DNA from: Candidatus Poribacteria bacterium | GTDB lineage: Bacteria; Poribacteria; WGA-4E; WGA-3G | Length of the DNA: 64,000 nucleotides | NCBI GenBank assembly: GCA_022826805.1 | Contig: JAJDUH010000079.1 | Location: 62,001-126,000, forward strand | Direction of reading: 5' to 3' | Part shown: in pieces, positions 25,692-33,182 of the stretch | Numbering within the stretch: the stretch's first letter is position 1 | Layout of the letters: each line of letters begins with the position of its first letter | Notes under the pieces: model-generated | Seen by the model: only the letters and a program-made list of their open reading frames with translations | What the model was told of the DNA's origin: nothing | The model's database searches: none | Position numbers and translations under genes: made by a program

Positions 25692-26216
25692 CTACTCTTT
25701 GACTGTTAATAAAACAGTCTTAGTTTCTGAAAAAATTTGGGTATCAGTATCAATTCCAGAGGTTCCGACTGAAACTACTTCACTAATCACGGTCACAACG
25801 AGTTGAATGACTTCAACTTGAACCGCCTCTCCATTTAACGTAGCCGGGGCAGTCCAGGTAACTTCATTGTCGCTGACGGGGGAAAGTTGACCAAGTCCCG
25901 TAATATTCAACCAGTTCAACGTGACACTGGTCCCCCTAACGCCTTTCACTGAAGCCGTGAGTTCCGCCTCTTCACCAGGTTGCACTGTTTTCTTTGTAAC
26001 AGTGATTGTTACCTCAAGATCGGTAATCCGCTCCAGTTTTTCTGTGTTTTGGTTCTGTGCAAGCTCAACGATAGCATCGCTGGTTTCGGCATCCTCTGCT
26101 GTATTTGCATCTGATACTGGATTGTTCGAGTTACTACCGCCGCAGCTCGTCAAATTTAATACAAAACCAATTAGGAGAATCGAAAAATATACGCCAAGGA
26201 ATCGAGATGCTCTCAT
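25692..26216 (-). CDS. Ig-like lipoprotein, function unknown
   Basis: A 174-residue lipoprotein with lipobox L-T-S-C-G-G near residue 25. After a low-complexity N/S/D/T/E linker it has an Ig-like or BIG2-like beta domain (V-T-I-T-V-T-K-K-T-V-Q-P-G-E-E-A-E-L-T, then V-T-L-N-W-L and V-T-W-T-A-P) and a Val/Thr-rich final strand. I do not recognise a specific family. ATG 26216 has AGAGGA 7 nt upstream. The gap to the downstream LysM-M23 gene is 97 nt, so the three cell-envelope genes may be co-transcribed. Confidence 0.72.
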   Translation of the reverse strand: MRASRFLGVYFSILLIGFVLNLTSCGGSNSNNPVSDANTAEDAETSDAIVELAQNQNTEKLERITDLEVTITVTKKTVQPGEEAELTASVKGVRGTSVTLNWLNITGLGQLSPVSDNEVTWTAPATLNGEAVQVEVIQLVVTVISEVVSVGTSGIDTDTQIFSETKTVLLTVKE

Positions 26217-26568
26217 GACACTATCCTCTCTTCATATTCAGATCTGGCAAAACGTTTGTATGCTCTGAAACTGACAACATTTCTGTTTTATCAACAAATG
26301 GGCTTTCACACAGAAAGAAACACTTATCTTATCGTTTCTACAATTCTGGACCCCTTGTGCCTGTCTGCTGGAAGCATTGAACTTTGTCTTAAAATTCAAT
26401 GTTTCCTGATAGTTGACATTCACTTTTCAGGGTAGACATATTAAGCCCATAATCGCTCAAAAAACGCATTGATACAAACGCATATAAAGAGAGTTGGTTA
26501 CGAAAAACCAGACAAAATTGTACAATAAAAGGTGTGGCTGGGACAGTTCATCCCAGCCTAATTTATTG
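26217..26568. other. Intergenic region, no gene; holds the cytochrome terminator
   Basis: About 350 nt of AT-rich DNA upstream of the lipoprotein gene and downstream of the cytochrome gene. Apart from the hairpin at 26536-26558 I see no RNA gene, promoter or repeat I would defend. Confidence 0.5.
26536..26558 (-). terminator. Hairpin terminator of the cytochrome c gene
   Basis: GGCTGGGA (26536-26543) pairs perfectly with TCCCAGCC (26551-26558). Read on the minus strand, the stem lies 10 nt beyond the TAA and is followed, after ACACC, by TTTTATTG. The displaced U-run makes it a good but imperfect intrinsic terminator. Confidence 0.6.
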
Positions 26569-27342
26569 TTATTTCGCTGTGTTTTCTATCTGATCGCGCA
26601 GAAATGCGATAATATCAGCGATGTCTTGGTCACTGAGGATATCCGGGGCATAGAACGGCATAAGGGAGCCGCCGCCACGAATTTTACCAGCCCAGCGCGC
26701 CATCGTGGCGTCGATATTGCGCGGTGCCCTGGAGCGGACCAATTGTGGACCGATTCCAGCTTTCTTAGCCGTTGGGTGACAAGCAACACATGCGCGTCCG
26801 AAAAGTTGCCAACCGTTGCTTGCATCACCACTCATAGCGGTGATGTCCTCGCCTGCTTTCTTTATAGCATCTTTATCGAGCATAGCCATTTCAAACTCGG
26901 GACCTTTGTTGTCACCAGAAATAACTTCAAAATAAGCCATGAGTGCTTCGGCATGTTCTACTGGAATTGCGGTAGGATTAACTTTATCGTGTGGCACTCT
27001 CTGCAAGAAATGCTCATAACAGAAACCACCACCACCCGCTGCCCGGGCAAAATCTGCACCTTTGATCATTCCACCTTTTGCTTCGCCACGGTGTGGAACA
27101 CCGACCACGCTATGTCCGGCGCGAATCACGCCATCTGGGTTCGCTGTTTCATCAAAATCGGCGTGGCAGTTTGCACAGGTAAGCCCGGTCGCCTTTGACG
27201 GGTCAATTGTGCCTTTAAAGGTTGGATCATGGAAAAGTTCGCGCCCCAGCTGTGCTTTATCTGACATTTGGGCTTGCGTTAGAACAACAAACGCCATGAT
27301 TAAAACACCACAGAGGCCAAACGCAATACATTTACGCATCAT
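26569..27342 (-). CDS. Secreted diheme c-type cytochrome
   Basis: A 257-residue protein with a signal peptide (ends about T-Q-A-Q) and two C-x-x-C-H heme sites: C-A-N-C-H near residue 55 and C-V-A-C-H near residue 190. The second is followed by S-L-M-P-F-Y, giving a Met axial ligand as in class-I cytochromes. The first domain has an odd insertion, A-G-G-G-G-F-C-Y-E-H-F-L-Q, with a His and Cys. It should act in the periplasm as an electron carrier; the partner is not in the window. It has its own promoter and terminator, so it is monocistronic. Confidence 0.88.
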   Translation of the reverse strand: MMRKCIAFGLCGVLIMAFVVLTQAQMSDKAQLGRELFHDPTFKGTIDPSKATGLTCANCHADFDETANPDGVIRAGHSVVGVPHRGEAKGGMIKGADFARAAGGGGFCYEHFLQRVPHDKVNPTAIPVEHAEALMAYFEVISGDNKGPEFEMAMLDKDAIKKAGEDITAMSGDASNGWQLFGRACVACHPTAKKAGIGPQLVRSRAPRNIDATMARWAGKIRGGGSLMPFYAPDILSDQDIADIIAFLRDQIENTAK

Positions 27343-27372
27343 AAACTCCTTTCAAGCTGCGTTACTCTATAT

Positions 27373-27402
27373 ATTTTATCAGAATTATGACATTTTAGTC
27401 AA
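27373..27402 (-). promoter_or_regulatory. Sigma-70 promoter for cytochrome gene
   Basis: On the minus strand TTGACT (27402-27397), an 18-nt spacer and TAAAAT (27378-27373) lie 30 nt upstream of the ATG at 27342. Confidence 0.7.
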
Positions 27403-27455
27403 CAAAAAAAGTGCTTTAAGCTGAATATTGAAATACTGAACAGCCTTAATTCGCC

Positions 27456-28019
27456 TTAAATTGATTCCAACATGGCAATGTAAGGCAGATTTCTATACTG
27501 CTGTGCGTAATCAAGCCCATATCCAACAACAAAAGTATCTGGAATCTCAAAACCGGTGTAATCAATAGCGACGGGTACTTGGCGTTGGGAGGGCTTATCA
27601 AGTAGTGTGCAGACTTGAATCGTTTTGGGTTTCAACGTCCACAGGTGTTCGCAGAGAAACTTCAAGGTATGTCCGGTATCAACAATATCTTCTACGATTA
27701 GCACGTGCCGTTGTTCAAGGTAGTCGGTGCCGCCGCGAATGAGTTCTACTGCTGTCGGTTTGGTACTATTGCGGTAACTTACAAGTTGTACAAATTCAAA
27801 CCGGAGCTGGACTTCCTTTACAGGATTTTCAAGTTGTGCGCTGAAAATAGCACGCGCGAGGTCTGCGAAAAATATCACACTGCCCCTAAGCACACCCAAT
27901 AGAACAAGTTCTTTGTTTTCGTAATCAGTGACGATCTGGGTACCCAGTTCGTGAATGCGGTTCTGAAGGTCGGATTCAGAGATTAAAACAGATTCAAGAA
28001 GAGGTTTCGGTACTGACAT
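27456..28019 (-). CDS. hpt: Hypoxanthine phosphoribosyltransferase
   Basis: A 187-residue purine phosphoribosyltransferase. The PRPP-binding loop V-L-I-V-E-D-I-V-D-T-G-H-T-L lies near residue 100, G-V-L-R-G-S-V-I-F-F-A-D-L near residue 47, and Y-G-L-D-Y-A-Q-Q-Y-R-N-L-P-Y-I near the end, all standard for Hpt. It salvages hypoxanthine and guanine to IMP and GMP in the cytoplasm. The start ATG 28019 is well placed for family length and overlaps the end of tilS by 26 nt, matching the conserved tilS-hpt gene order of many bacteria. Translational coupling is likely. Confidence 0.95.
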   Translation of the reverse strand: MSVPKPLLESVLISESDLQNRIHELGTQIVTDYENKELVLLGVLRGSVIFFADLARAIFSAQLENPVKEVQLRFEFVQLVSYRNSTKPTAVELIRGGTDYLEQRHVLIVEDIVDTGHTLKFLCEHLWTLKPKTIQVCTLLDKPSQRQVPVAIDYTGFEIPDTFVVGYGLDYAQQYRNLPYIAMLESI

Positions 28020-29460
28020 AGCGTAAGTGAAGATATTGCCGCGTGCTGGGTTTGATCTTGAAAGGTTCACTGGTAGTGTAACCGATAAGCCACAAAACCG
28101 CATCTCCACAAACAAGCAGTGGGATACTATCCCGTTCGTGGCGAGGCACTTTGGCATCTATCATAAAATCCTTAATCTTTTTCGTTCCTTGCATACCATA
28201 CGGCTGAAACCGGTCCCCTCGCTGCCGATTACGCACCGTGAGCGGTAATGTTTCTGTGAACATCTTCTTTAACGTCTCGTGATCAAATATTGCTTCAAAT
28301 TTACCATCGGGTAATGTTACGGACATATGAGAGGGAACATCGCCTATTTCTGCGATGATTTCCGCTTTCAGATCCGTGATAGACGTTTTACCGGGAACAG
28401 TGAGTGGATATATAAAACTTTCCGTTTCAACAAGAGACACGGAATCGGAATTCTCGGTGCTCTCAAGGATGAGGTGCTGATATGCGCGTCGAAACCGTAA
28501 GCCGTTTGGAAGTGCTAACACGGCGTTAGGTGTGTCCCTTTCAATGAGGTTTAGCATCGCTTCAAAGTGTACAAAATAGAAATCGTTTGTGTCCCCTAAT
28601 ATCTCAGAGATACTCTGCCGCAGCGCCCGTCTCTGTAAGGCAACGTGATACTCGCGGAATTTCGTCCTACTGAGGACAATACTATTCGGTCCGACAACTT
28701 TAGCCGTGTCTGCTATGCGACATCCCTTAAAGGCTGCTTGTGCGATTACATCAAGGTATTCCGACTCGGCTTCCAGCACATCAGCAGTCCGGTTTAATCC
28801 GATTCTGATGTTCGGATTATAGTTACTTTCGAGCAGGGGTATCAACTCATGACGGATACGGTTGCGTAAATAGCGTTTATCCGTATTGGTTGAATCGTGC
28901 CGCGGGATCACACCTATTGAGGTAAGGAACGCCTCAATTTGTTCACGTGTAAATTCTACGAGGGGGCGAATAATCTTGATATCTCTGACTGGAGCAATAC
29001 CTTTCAATCCAGTGGTTCCACACCCACGGATGAGGTTCATCAAGACTGTCTCAGCGGTATCGTCCTGATGGTGTCCCAAGGCTACCTTGGCAGCCCCAAC
29101 TTCCGTACAAAGATCCTCATAAAATTGGTATCGTGCGCTGCGTCCTGCTGTCTCAATTGAGAGTTTCCACTGCTTTGCCAGACGAGGGACTTCAGTGCGT
29201 CGGATAGTACACGGTAATTCCAAGAGGGATGCGTGTTGTTGAACAAAGTCTGCATCTGCGTCCGCGTCCGAACGGAGGCAATGATTTAAGTGCGCCACAT
29301 GAAACTGACAGTTGAGTTGTGGACGTAAGGTGTGCAGTCCATACAGGAGGGCAATCGAATCTGCGCCACCTGAGACGGCAACAAGCACGGTTTCACCCTT
29401 CTCGATCATTTCGTGCTGCAAAATGAAGCGATGCATCTGTTGGACAAAATCAGTTGTCAT
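27994..29460 (-). CDS. tilS: tRNA(Ile)-lysidine synthase
   Basis: A 488-residue TilS. The PP-loop ATP pyrophosphatase motif V-A-V-S-G-G-A-D-S-I-A-L lies near residue 30, with L-G-H-H-Q-D-D and K-G-I-A-P-V-R in the N-terminal domain. R-Y-L-R-N-R-I-R-H-E-L-I-P-L, typical of TilS, lies near residue 205, and the C-terminal TilS_C domain (K-I-K-D-F-M-I-D-A-K-V-P) is complete. TilS converts the anticodon C34 of tRNA-Ile(CAU) to lysidine so it reads AUA. ATG 29460 gives the usual N-terminus but has no clear Shine-Dalgarno; an upstream TTG at 29499 is possible. It follows a tRNA with CAU anticodon, 58 nt upstream on the same strand, and overlaps hpt. Confidence 0.95.
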   Translation of the reverse strand: MTTDFVQQMHRFILQHEMIEKGETVLVAVSGGADSIALLYGLHTLRPQLNCQFHVAHLNHCLRSDADADADFVQQHASLLELPCTIRRTEVPRLAKQWKLSIETAGRSARYQFYEDLCTEVGAAKVALGHHQDDTAETVLMNLIRGCGTTGLKGIAPVRDIKIIRPLVEFTREQIEAFLTSIGVIPRHDSTNTDKRYLRNRIRHELIPLLESNYNPNIRIGLNRTADVLEAESEYLDVIAQAAFKGCRIADTAKVVGPNSIVLSRTKFREYHVALQRRALRQSISEILGDTNDFYFVHFEAMLNLIERDTPNAVLALPNGLRFRRAYQHLILESTENSDSVSLVETESFIYPLTVPGKTSITDLKAEIIAEIGDVPSHMSVTLPDGKFEAIFDHETLKKMFTETLPLTVRNRQRGDRFQPYGMQGTKKIKDFMIDAKVPRHERDSIPLLVCGDAVLWLIGYTTSEPFKIKPSTRQYLHLRYVSTETSS

Positions 29461-29477
29461 GAGGTGTGCCCGTTTTC

Positions 29478-29511
29478 GACAGCAAGTTTTGGCTTGCAAG
29501 TTGTGCCAAAA
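29478..29511 (-). promoter_or_regulatory. Structured leader element upstream of tilS
   Basis: On the minus strand TTTTGGC (29511-29505 as GCCAAAA on plus) pairs with GCCAAAA, and the alternative hairpin GCAAG/CTTGC (29497-29493 with 29486-29482) shares part of the same bases. A closely similar 32-nt element occurs before the GH32 gene at 41146-41178. The two stems are mutually exclusive, as in attenuators or riboswitch-like elements. Confidence 0.45.
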
Positions 29512-29518
29512 AGGACAA

Positions 29519-29590
29519 TGCCGGTGCGGAGAGTCGAACTCCGGACAGCACGATTATGAGTCGTGTGCTCTACCACTGAGCTACACCGGC
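29519..29590 (-). tRNA. tRNA with CAT anticodon (elongator Met or Ile2)
   Basis: The minus strand folds as a 72-nt tRNA with no encoded CCA. It has acceptor GCCGGTG/CACCGGC, a D-arm GCTC/GAGC, the anticodon stem CACGA/TCGTG around loop CTCATAA, a 5-nt variable loop, T-stem CGGAG/CTCCG and discriminator A. It lacks the GGG/CCC anticodon stem of the initiator, so it is either elongator Met or the TilS substrate tRNA-Ile2; the fold alone cannot decide. It is directly upstream of tilS in the same orientation. Confidence 0.92.
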
Positions 29591-29636
29591 ACTTTTCTTA
29601 GGTAGGTTTTTAAATTTTACCCTAAAAACTACATTA

Positions 29637-29665
29637 AGTATAACATATATTACCAAAAAAGTCAA
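29637..29665 (-). promoter_or_regulatory. Sigma-70 promoter for the tRNA(CAU)-tilS-hpt operon
   Basis: On the minus strand TTGACT (29665-29660), a 17-nt spacer and TATACT (29642-29637) precede the tRNA by about 47 nt. The -35 hexamer overlaps the left arm of the terminator at 29655-29682. Confidence 0.65.
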
Positions 29666-29682
29666 GTATCCAAGACTTTTTT
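29655..29682. terminator. Bidirectional terminator-like hairpin
   Basis: AAAAAAGTC (29655-29663) pairs with GACTTTTTT (29674-29682) around a 10-nt loop. On the minus strand it would end transcripts from the LamG-like gene (stop at 29756) before the tRNA promoter. Confidence 0.6.
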
Positions 29683-29755
29683 CGTAAATAGGTCGTTATA
29701 GGACTTATGCATTTTAGGGTTGTGAATATGATATAATAGACACACTCCGTGGATT

Positions 29756-30424
29756 CTACTGAATCCAGATATCTGTTTTCAGTCGTCCCCAACGGGTGGC
29801 AAGTTTGCCGTTCGGTTCAACAGCGAAGGCAGGGATCTCTTCTCCGTCAATGGTCAGATTGTCGTAATGGACATTCGCCGTATGGGTAATAAAGCCGATG
29901 CGTCCACTGTCTCGGAATTTTGCGTCGTCTTTATCGTCGAATAGGAGCTCATCATCAACGAAACATTGATAATTCTGTCCCTCTGCAACAATCTTAAGAC
30001 GATAAGTTTCGCCAACTTCCGGTTCAAGCGGTAAAGGCGTTGCGATGTGGTCCCATTGATTCTCTCGCCATCGGGAAAATTGGCATTTATGCTGGTCTGT
30101 GCGGATCCAGTATCGCATCGCGTTGTCTCCGTCCGTATCGGCGCGGATTAATACACCCGCCGCATTTATGCCCACATCTTTTACTAAGGTCACATCTACC
30201 TCAAGGGTATAATCTGTCCAATCTTCATCACCGAACATCGTCTTGGCGTACTCTACGCCAGAGGTTTCAGCGTATGCATCTTTCTCTATTTTCCACTCGC
30301 CCTTGACTTCGTTCCAGCCGTCTGGAAGACCCTTGTCGAAATTTTCCTGCCATGTTCCTCCCAAAGCGGTGGAAGTTAATATGGCGACCATGAATACAAG
30401 GGATATTACTTTTAAATAACGCAT
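29756..30424 (-). CDS. Secreted LamG/DUF1080-like protein with shared C-terminal tail
   Basis: A 222-residue exported protein. The signal peptide (Y-L-K-V-I-S-L-V-F-M-V-A-I-L ending A-L-G-G) is followed by a jelly-roll domain of the concanavalin-A/DUF1080 type: F-D-K-G-L-P-D-G-W-N-E-V, W-T-D-Y-T-L-E-V-D-V, R-L-K-I-V-A-E-G-Q-N-Y-Q-C-F-V-D-D and S-G-R-I-G-F-I-T-H. DUF1080 domains can bind or hydrolyse glycosides, but catalytic residues cannot be confirmed. The last ~22 residues (A-V-E-P-N-G-K-L-A-T-R-W-G-R-L-K) match the tails of three other secreted proteins here. ATG 30424 has GGAGGA upstream. Confidence 0.85.
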   Translation of the reverse strand: MRYLKVISLVFMVAILTSTALGGTWQENFDKGLPDGWNEVKGEWKIEKDAYAETSGVEYAKTMFGDEDWTDYTLEVDVTLVKDVGINAAGVLIRADTDGDNAMRYWIRTDQHKCQFSRWRENQWDHIATPLPLEPEVGETYRLKIVAEGQNYQCFVDDELLFDDKDDAKFRDSGRIGFITHTANVHYDNLTIDGEEIPAFAVEPNGKLATRWGRLKTDIWIQ

Positions 30425-30634
30425 TGGTTCCTCCTGTCTATTGATTCCTTGATATAGACCCTTTGAGGTTGGCACATGTCATTACCAATTTACCGCTGGC
30501 ACCAACTGTTAAAAACGTGTTTGAAAAGTGTGGTTAAGAAAATAAACTTTCGCTAAGTATGTTTACTGGATATTGGTTGGCACCTGCCAGAAAACACAAA
30601 AGAGTTCAAGAAGGTTGTGGGAAGGACAAAAAAA

Positions 30635-30708
30635 TTGCAGGGGCGGGATTTGAACCCGCGTCCTCCGGGTTATGAGCCCGACGAGCTACCTGACTGCTCT
30701 ACCCTGCG
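30635..30708 (-). tRNA. Initiator tRNA-fMet(CAT)
   Basis: The minus strand folds as a 74-nt tRNA with the bacterial initiator marks: a mismatched C1-A72 acceptor end (CGCAGGG/CCCTGCA), three G-C pairs in the anticodon stem (TCGGG CTCATAA CCCGG) and D-arm GAGC/GCTC. The discriminator is A and CCA is not encoded. It lies 23 nt downstream of tRNA-Leu on the same strand and is probably co-transcribed with it. Confidence 0.95.
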
Positions 30709-30731
30709 CTAAGAATTGTTTAAGCAAATCA

Positions 30732-30817
30732 TGGTCGAGGAGGGACTTGAACCCTCACACCTTTTTAAGGGCGACGGATTTTAAGTCCGTTGTGTCTACC
30801 GATTCCACCACTCGACC
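30732..30817 (-). tRNA. tRNA-Leu(TAA)
   Basis: An 86-nt tRNA on the minus strand with long variable arm (CGCCCTTAAAAAGGTG), anticodon loop ACTTAAAAT carrying TAA, and acceptor GGTCGAG/CTCGACC. The long arm and anticodon are diagnostic of tRNA-Leu. CCA is not encoded. A consensus promoter lies just upstream. Confidence 0.95.
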
Positions 30818-30832
30818 GCGAATTCTGTTAAT

Positions 30833-30862
30833 AGTATATACTATCTGTTGGATGTTTGTCAA
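30833..30862 (-). promoter_or_regulatory. Sigma-70 promoter for tRNA-Leu/tRNA-fMet operon
   Basis: On the minus strand TTGACA (30862-30857), an 18-nt spacer and TATACT (30838-30833) end 15 nt before the tRNA-Leu 5' end. Confidence 0.8.
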
Positions 30863-30980
30863 CTTTTTTTAACTTTTTTCAGCAAATGTTCCTAATCCTC
30901 CAGTGTTCATGAAGAATTCTACAATATTTTGATGGAGATGTCAAGGTCTAATCGAAAAATCACAGATGCTTTTTCGATGC

Positions 30981-31009
30981 TTGACTTTTTTTTCAAAATC
31001 GCGTATCAT
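30981..31009 (+). promoter_or_regulatory. Sigma-70 promoter giving a near-leaderless aldo/keto reductase mRNA
   Basis: TTGACT (30981-30986), a 17-nt spacer and TATCAT (31004-31009) lie only 9 nt before the ATG at 31019. Transcription should start near 31016, leaving almost no 5' leader. Confidence 0.7.
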
Positions 31010-31018
31010 GGGGATATT

Positions 31019-31795
31019 ATGAAAAACCTTAAACTTGCATCAGGACATGAAGTGCCAATACTGGGTTTGGGAACTTGGCAGTTAAGAGGTAGACAATGCC
31101 GGCGTATTGTCAAGGAGGCTATTGCGTTGGGCTATACCCACATCGACACGGCGTGGATGTACCAAAACCAACGTGAGATAGGGAAAGCACTTCGTGACAT
31201 TCGCATTGACCGGGACGCTATCTTTCTCACCACCAAAATTTGGGGAACCCATCTCAGGCATGCTGATGTCCTCTCCCAATTTGAAGAGTGTTTGCGTGAT
31301 CTACAGATGGATCACGTTGATCTGTTATTGATTCACCATCCAAGAGATTCTGTTCCGTTTGCTGAGACCTTTGCAGCTTTCCACGAACTCTATGAAGCGG
31401 GGAAAGTAAAAAGCATCGGTATCAGCAATTTTAGCATTGAGCAGGTCGAGGAATCACGTGAAGTCTCGAAACTCCCTATTTGCACAAACCAGGTAGAATA
31501 CCACGTCCGAACAAATCGCTCAGAATTGCGGGACTACTGCCACGCGCGAAACATTATAATGACGGCGCACCGCCCGTTAGCTGTTGGAGATCTTGCCGGT
31601 GACACAACTTTGAGTGAGATCGGAGAAAATCACGGGAAGACCGCGGCGCAGGTGGCACTACGATGGCTCATACAGCAGGGCATCATCACGATCCCAAAGT
31701 CTGGTTCGGTGCCCCATTTACGTGAGAATTTAGATGTTTTTGAATGGCAGTTAACCGATGCAGAAATGCAAACGCTTGATACTTTGGACAGTTAA
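31019..31795 (+). CDS. Aldo/keto reductase
   Basis: A 258-residue NADPH-dependent aldo/keto reductase with a complete catalytic tetrad: Asp and Tyr in HIDTAWMYQNQREIG (~residues 36-43), Lys in T-T-K-I-W (~68) and His in L-L-I-H-H-P (~101). The cofactor-binding V-P-I-L-G-L-G-T-W and G-I-S-N-F signatures are present, as is I-P-K-S-G near the end. It reduces aldehydes or ketones in the cytoplasm; the substrate is unknown. ATG 31019 was chosen because it begins the conserved first strand. It leads a run of plus-strand genes after the tRNA cluster. Confidence 0.93.
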   Translation: MKNLKLASGHEVPILGLGTWQLRGRQCRRIVKEAIALGYTHIDTAWMYQNQREIGKALRDIRIDRDAIFLTTKIWGTHLRHADVLSQFEECLRDLQMDHVDLLLIHHPRDSVPFAETFAAFHELYEAGKVKSIGISNFSIEQVEESREVSKLPICTNQVEYHVRTNRSELRDYCHARNIIMTAHRPLAVGDLAGDTTLSEIGENHGKTAAQVALRWLIQQGIITIPKSGSVPHLRENLDVFEWQLTDAEMQTLDTLDS

Positions 31796-31852
31796 ATTTG
31801 AAATCTCACCGTCGCCGAACAGAGCAATTGGTATAGGGAACGATAGAAATCT

Positions 31853-33136
31853 ATGAAATTTGGACTGTTTTACGAACATCAAATCCCGCGTCCGTGGGAT
31901 GACGGCGCAGAGCATAAACTTTTTCAAGATGCCTTAGCACAAGTACAGCTTGCTGACAGACTCGGATTCGACTATATATGGGAAGTCGAGCACCACTTTC
32001 TTGAGGAATATTCGCACTCTTCTGCTCCGGAAGTATTTCTTGCCGCATGTAGCCAGCGGACGAGCCAGATTCGGTTAGGGCATGGAATCGTGCTGATGCC
32101 TCCGGGCTATAATCATCCGGCGCGCGTCGCCGAACGTATTGCGACCCTTGATCTTGTATCAGATGGTCGTGTGGAGTGGGGGACTGGGGAATCTGCCTCG
32201 CACATGGAACTCGGTGGATTCAATGTTGACCCGAAATGCAAACGCGAGATGTGGGCAGAATGTACGCGCGAAACGGCAAAAATGATGGTGCAATCACCTT
32301 ATGCTGGGTATGATGGGCAGTATTTTTCGATGCCGCCACGCAACGTGTTACCTAAGCCGTTGCAAAGCCCGCACCCGCCTCCTTGGGTGGCGTGTTCGAG
32401 CCGTGATAGTCTTCGCTATGCCGCGCGATATGGACTGGGTGCGTTAACCTTCGCGTTCGTTGATGCAGAAGAAGCCAAATTTTGGGTCGAGGAATATTAC
32501 GACCTTTTTGAGAAAGAGTGTGAACCTTTAGCACAGCGGGTGAACCCCAATATCGCCATGGTATCGGGATTTTCATGCCACGACGACGAAGATGTTGCGG
32601 TTGCGCGTGGGTTAGACGGCTTACGTTTCTTCCGATTTGCCCTTGCGCACTATTATCACAACGGTTCTCAAATACCCGGAGAGACTGATATTTGGCAGCT
32701 TTATAGACAGGCACCACAGGATCCTGCTGAAGCCAGAGCCGGGATTGGTACGCCGGATCAGATACGTGAACACTTGGAGATAATGGAGAATGCGGGCGTG
32801 GACCAGGTCGTCTTCATTCAGCAGGCAGGCGCAAACCGACATGAAGATATATGTGAATCCTTGGAACTGTTCGCGGAACGAGTGCTCCCAGAATTCAAGG
32901 AACGAGACGCTGCACAAGTTGCAAAAAAGAATGAACGGCTTGCCGAAGTAATTGCGGCAGCAGAAAAACGGAAACCCGTGTTGACTGCCCTCAGCGAAGT
33001 TCCTGTTGTTGATTCTTATCCTGTCCTCAAACGAAAACTGGAGGAAAAAAAGGAAGAACCCGACGATACTGAAATGAGCGATGATGGTAAAAAATTTCTG
33101 CTTTCAATAGAAGGTGGCAAGCGAACAACAGACTGA
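31853..33136 (+). CDS. Luciferase-like (LLM) flavin-dependent monooxygenase with charged tail
   Basis: A 427-residue LLM-class protein. The family pattern is seen in M-K-F-G-L-F-Y-E-H-Q, A-D-R-L-G-F-D-Y-I-W-E-V-E-H-H-F, and R-L-G-H-G-I-V-L-M-P near residue 75, all in the TIM-barrel core that binds reduced FMN or F420. The last ~70 residues (residues ~360-427) are a lysine/glutamate-rich extension not found in typical ~340-residue members. The substrate is unknown. The response regulator starts 46 nt downstream, in the same orientation. Confidence 0.88.
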   Translation: MKFGLFYEHQIPRPWDDGAEHKLFQDALAQVQLADRLGFDYIWEVEHHFLEEYSHSSAPEVFLAACSQRTSQIRLGHGIVLMPPGYNHPARVAERIATLDLVSDGRVEWGTGESASHMELGGFNVDPKCKREMWAECTRETAKMMVQSPYAGYDGQYFSMPPRNVLPKPLQSPHPPPWVACSSRDSLRYAARYGLGALTFAFVDAEEAKFWVEEYYDLFEKECEPLAQRVNPNIAMVSGFSCHDDEDVAVARGLDGLRFFRFALAHYYHNGSQIPGETDIWQLYRQAPQDPAEARAGIGTPDQIREHLEIMENAGVDQVVFIQQAGANRHEDICESLELFAERVLPEFKERDAAQVAKKNERLAEVIAAAEKRKPVLTALSEVPVVDSYPVLKRKLEEKKEEPDDTEMSDDGKKFLLSIEGGKRTTD

Positions 33137-33182
33137 GAACCAGCTCCACGTCATTGTAAAAATCGGCTATAAGGTGTTCAAG

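Noticed and set aside
26494..27198. A 234-residue plus-strand open frame
   Set aside because: Antisense to the cytochrome c gene, whose heme motifs and signal peptide are clear.
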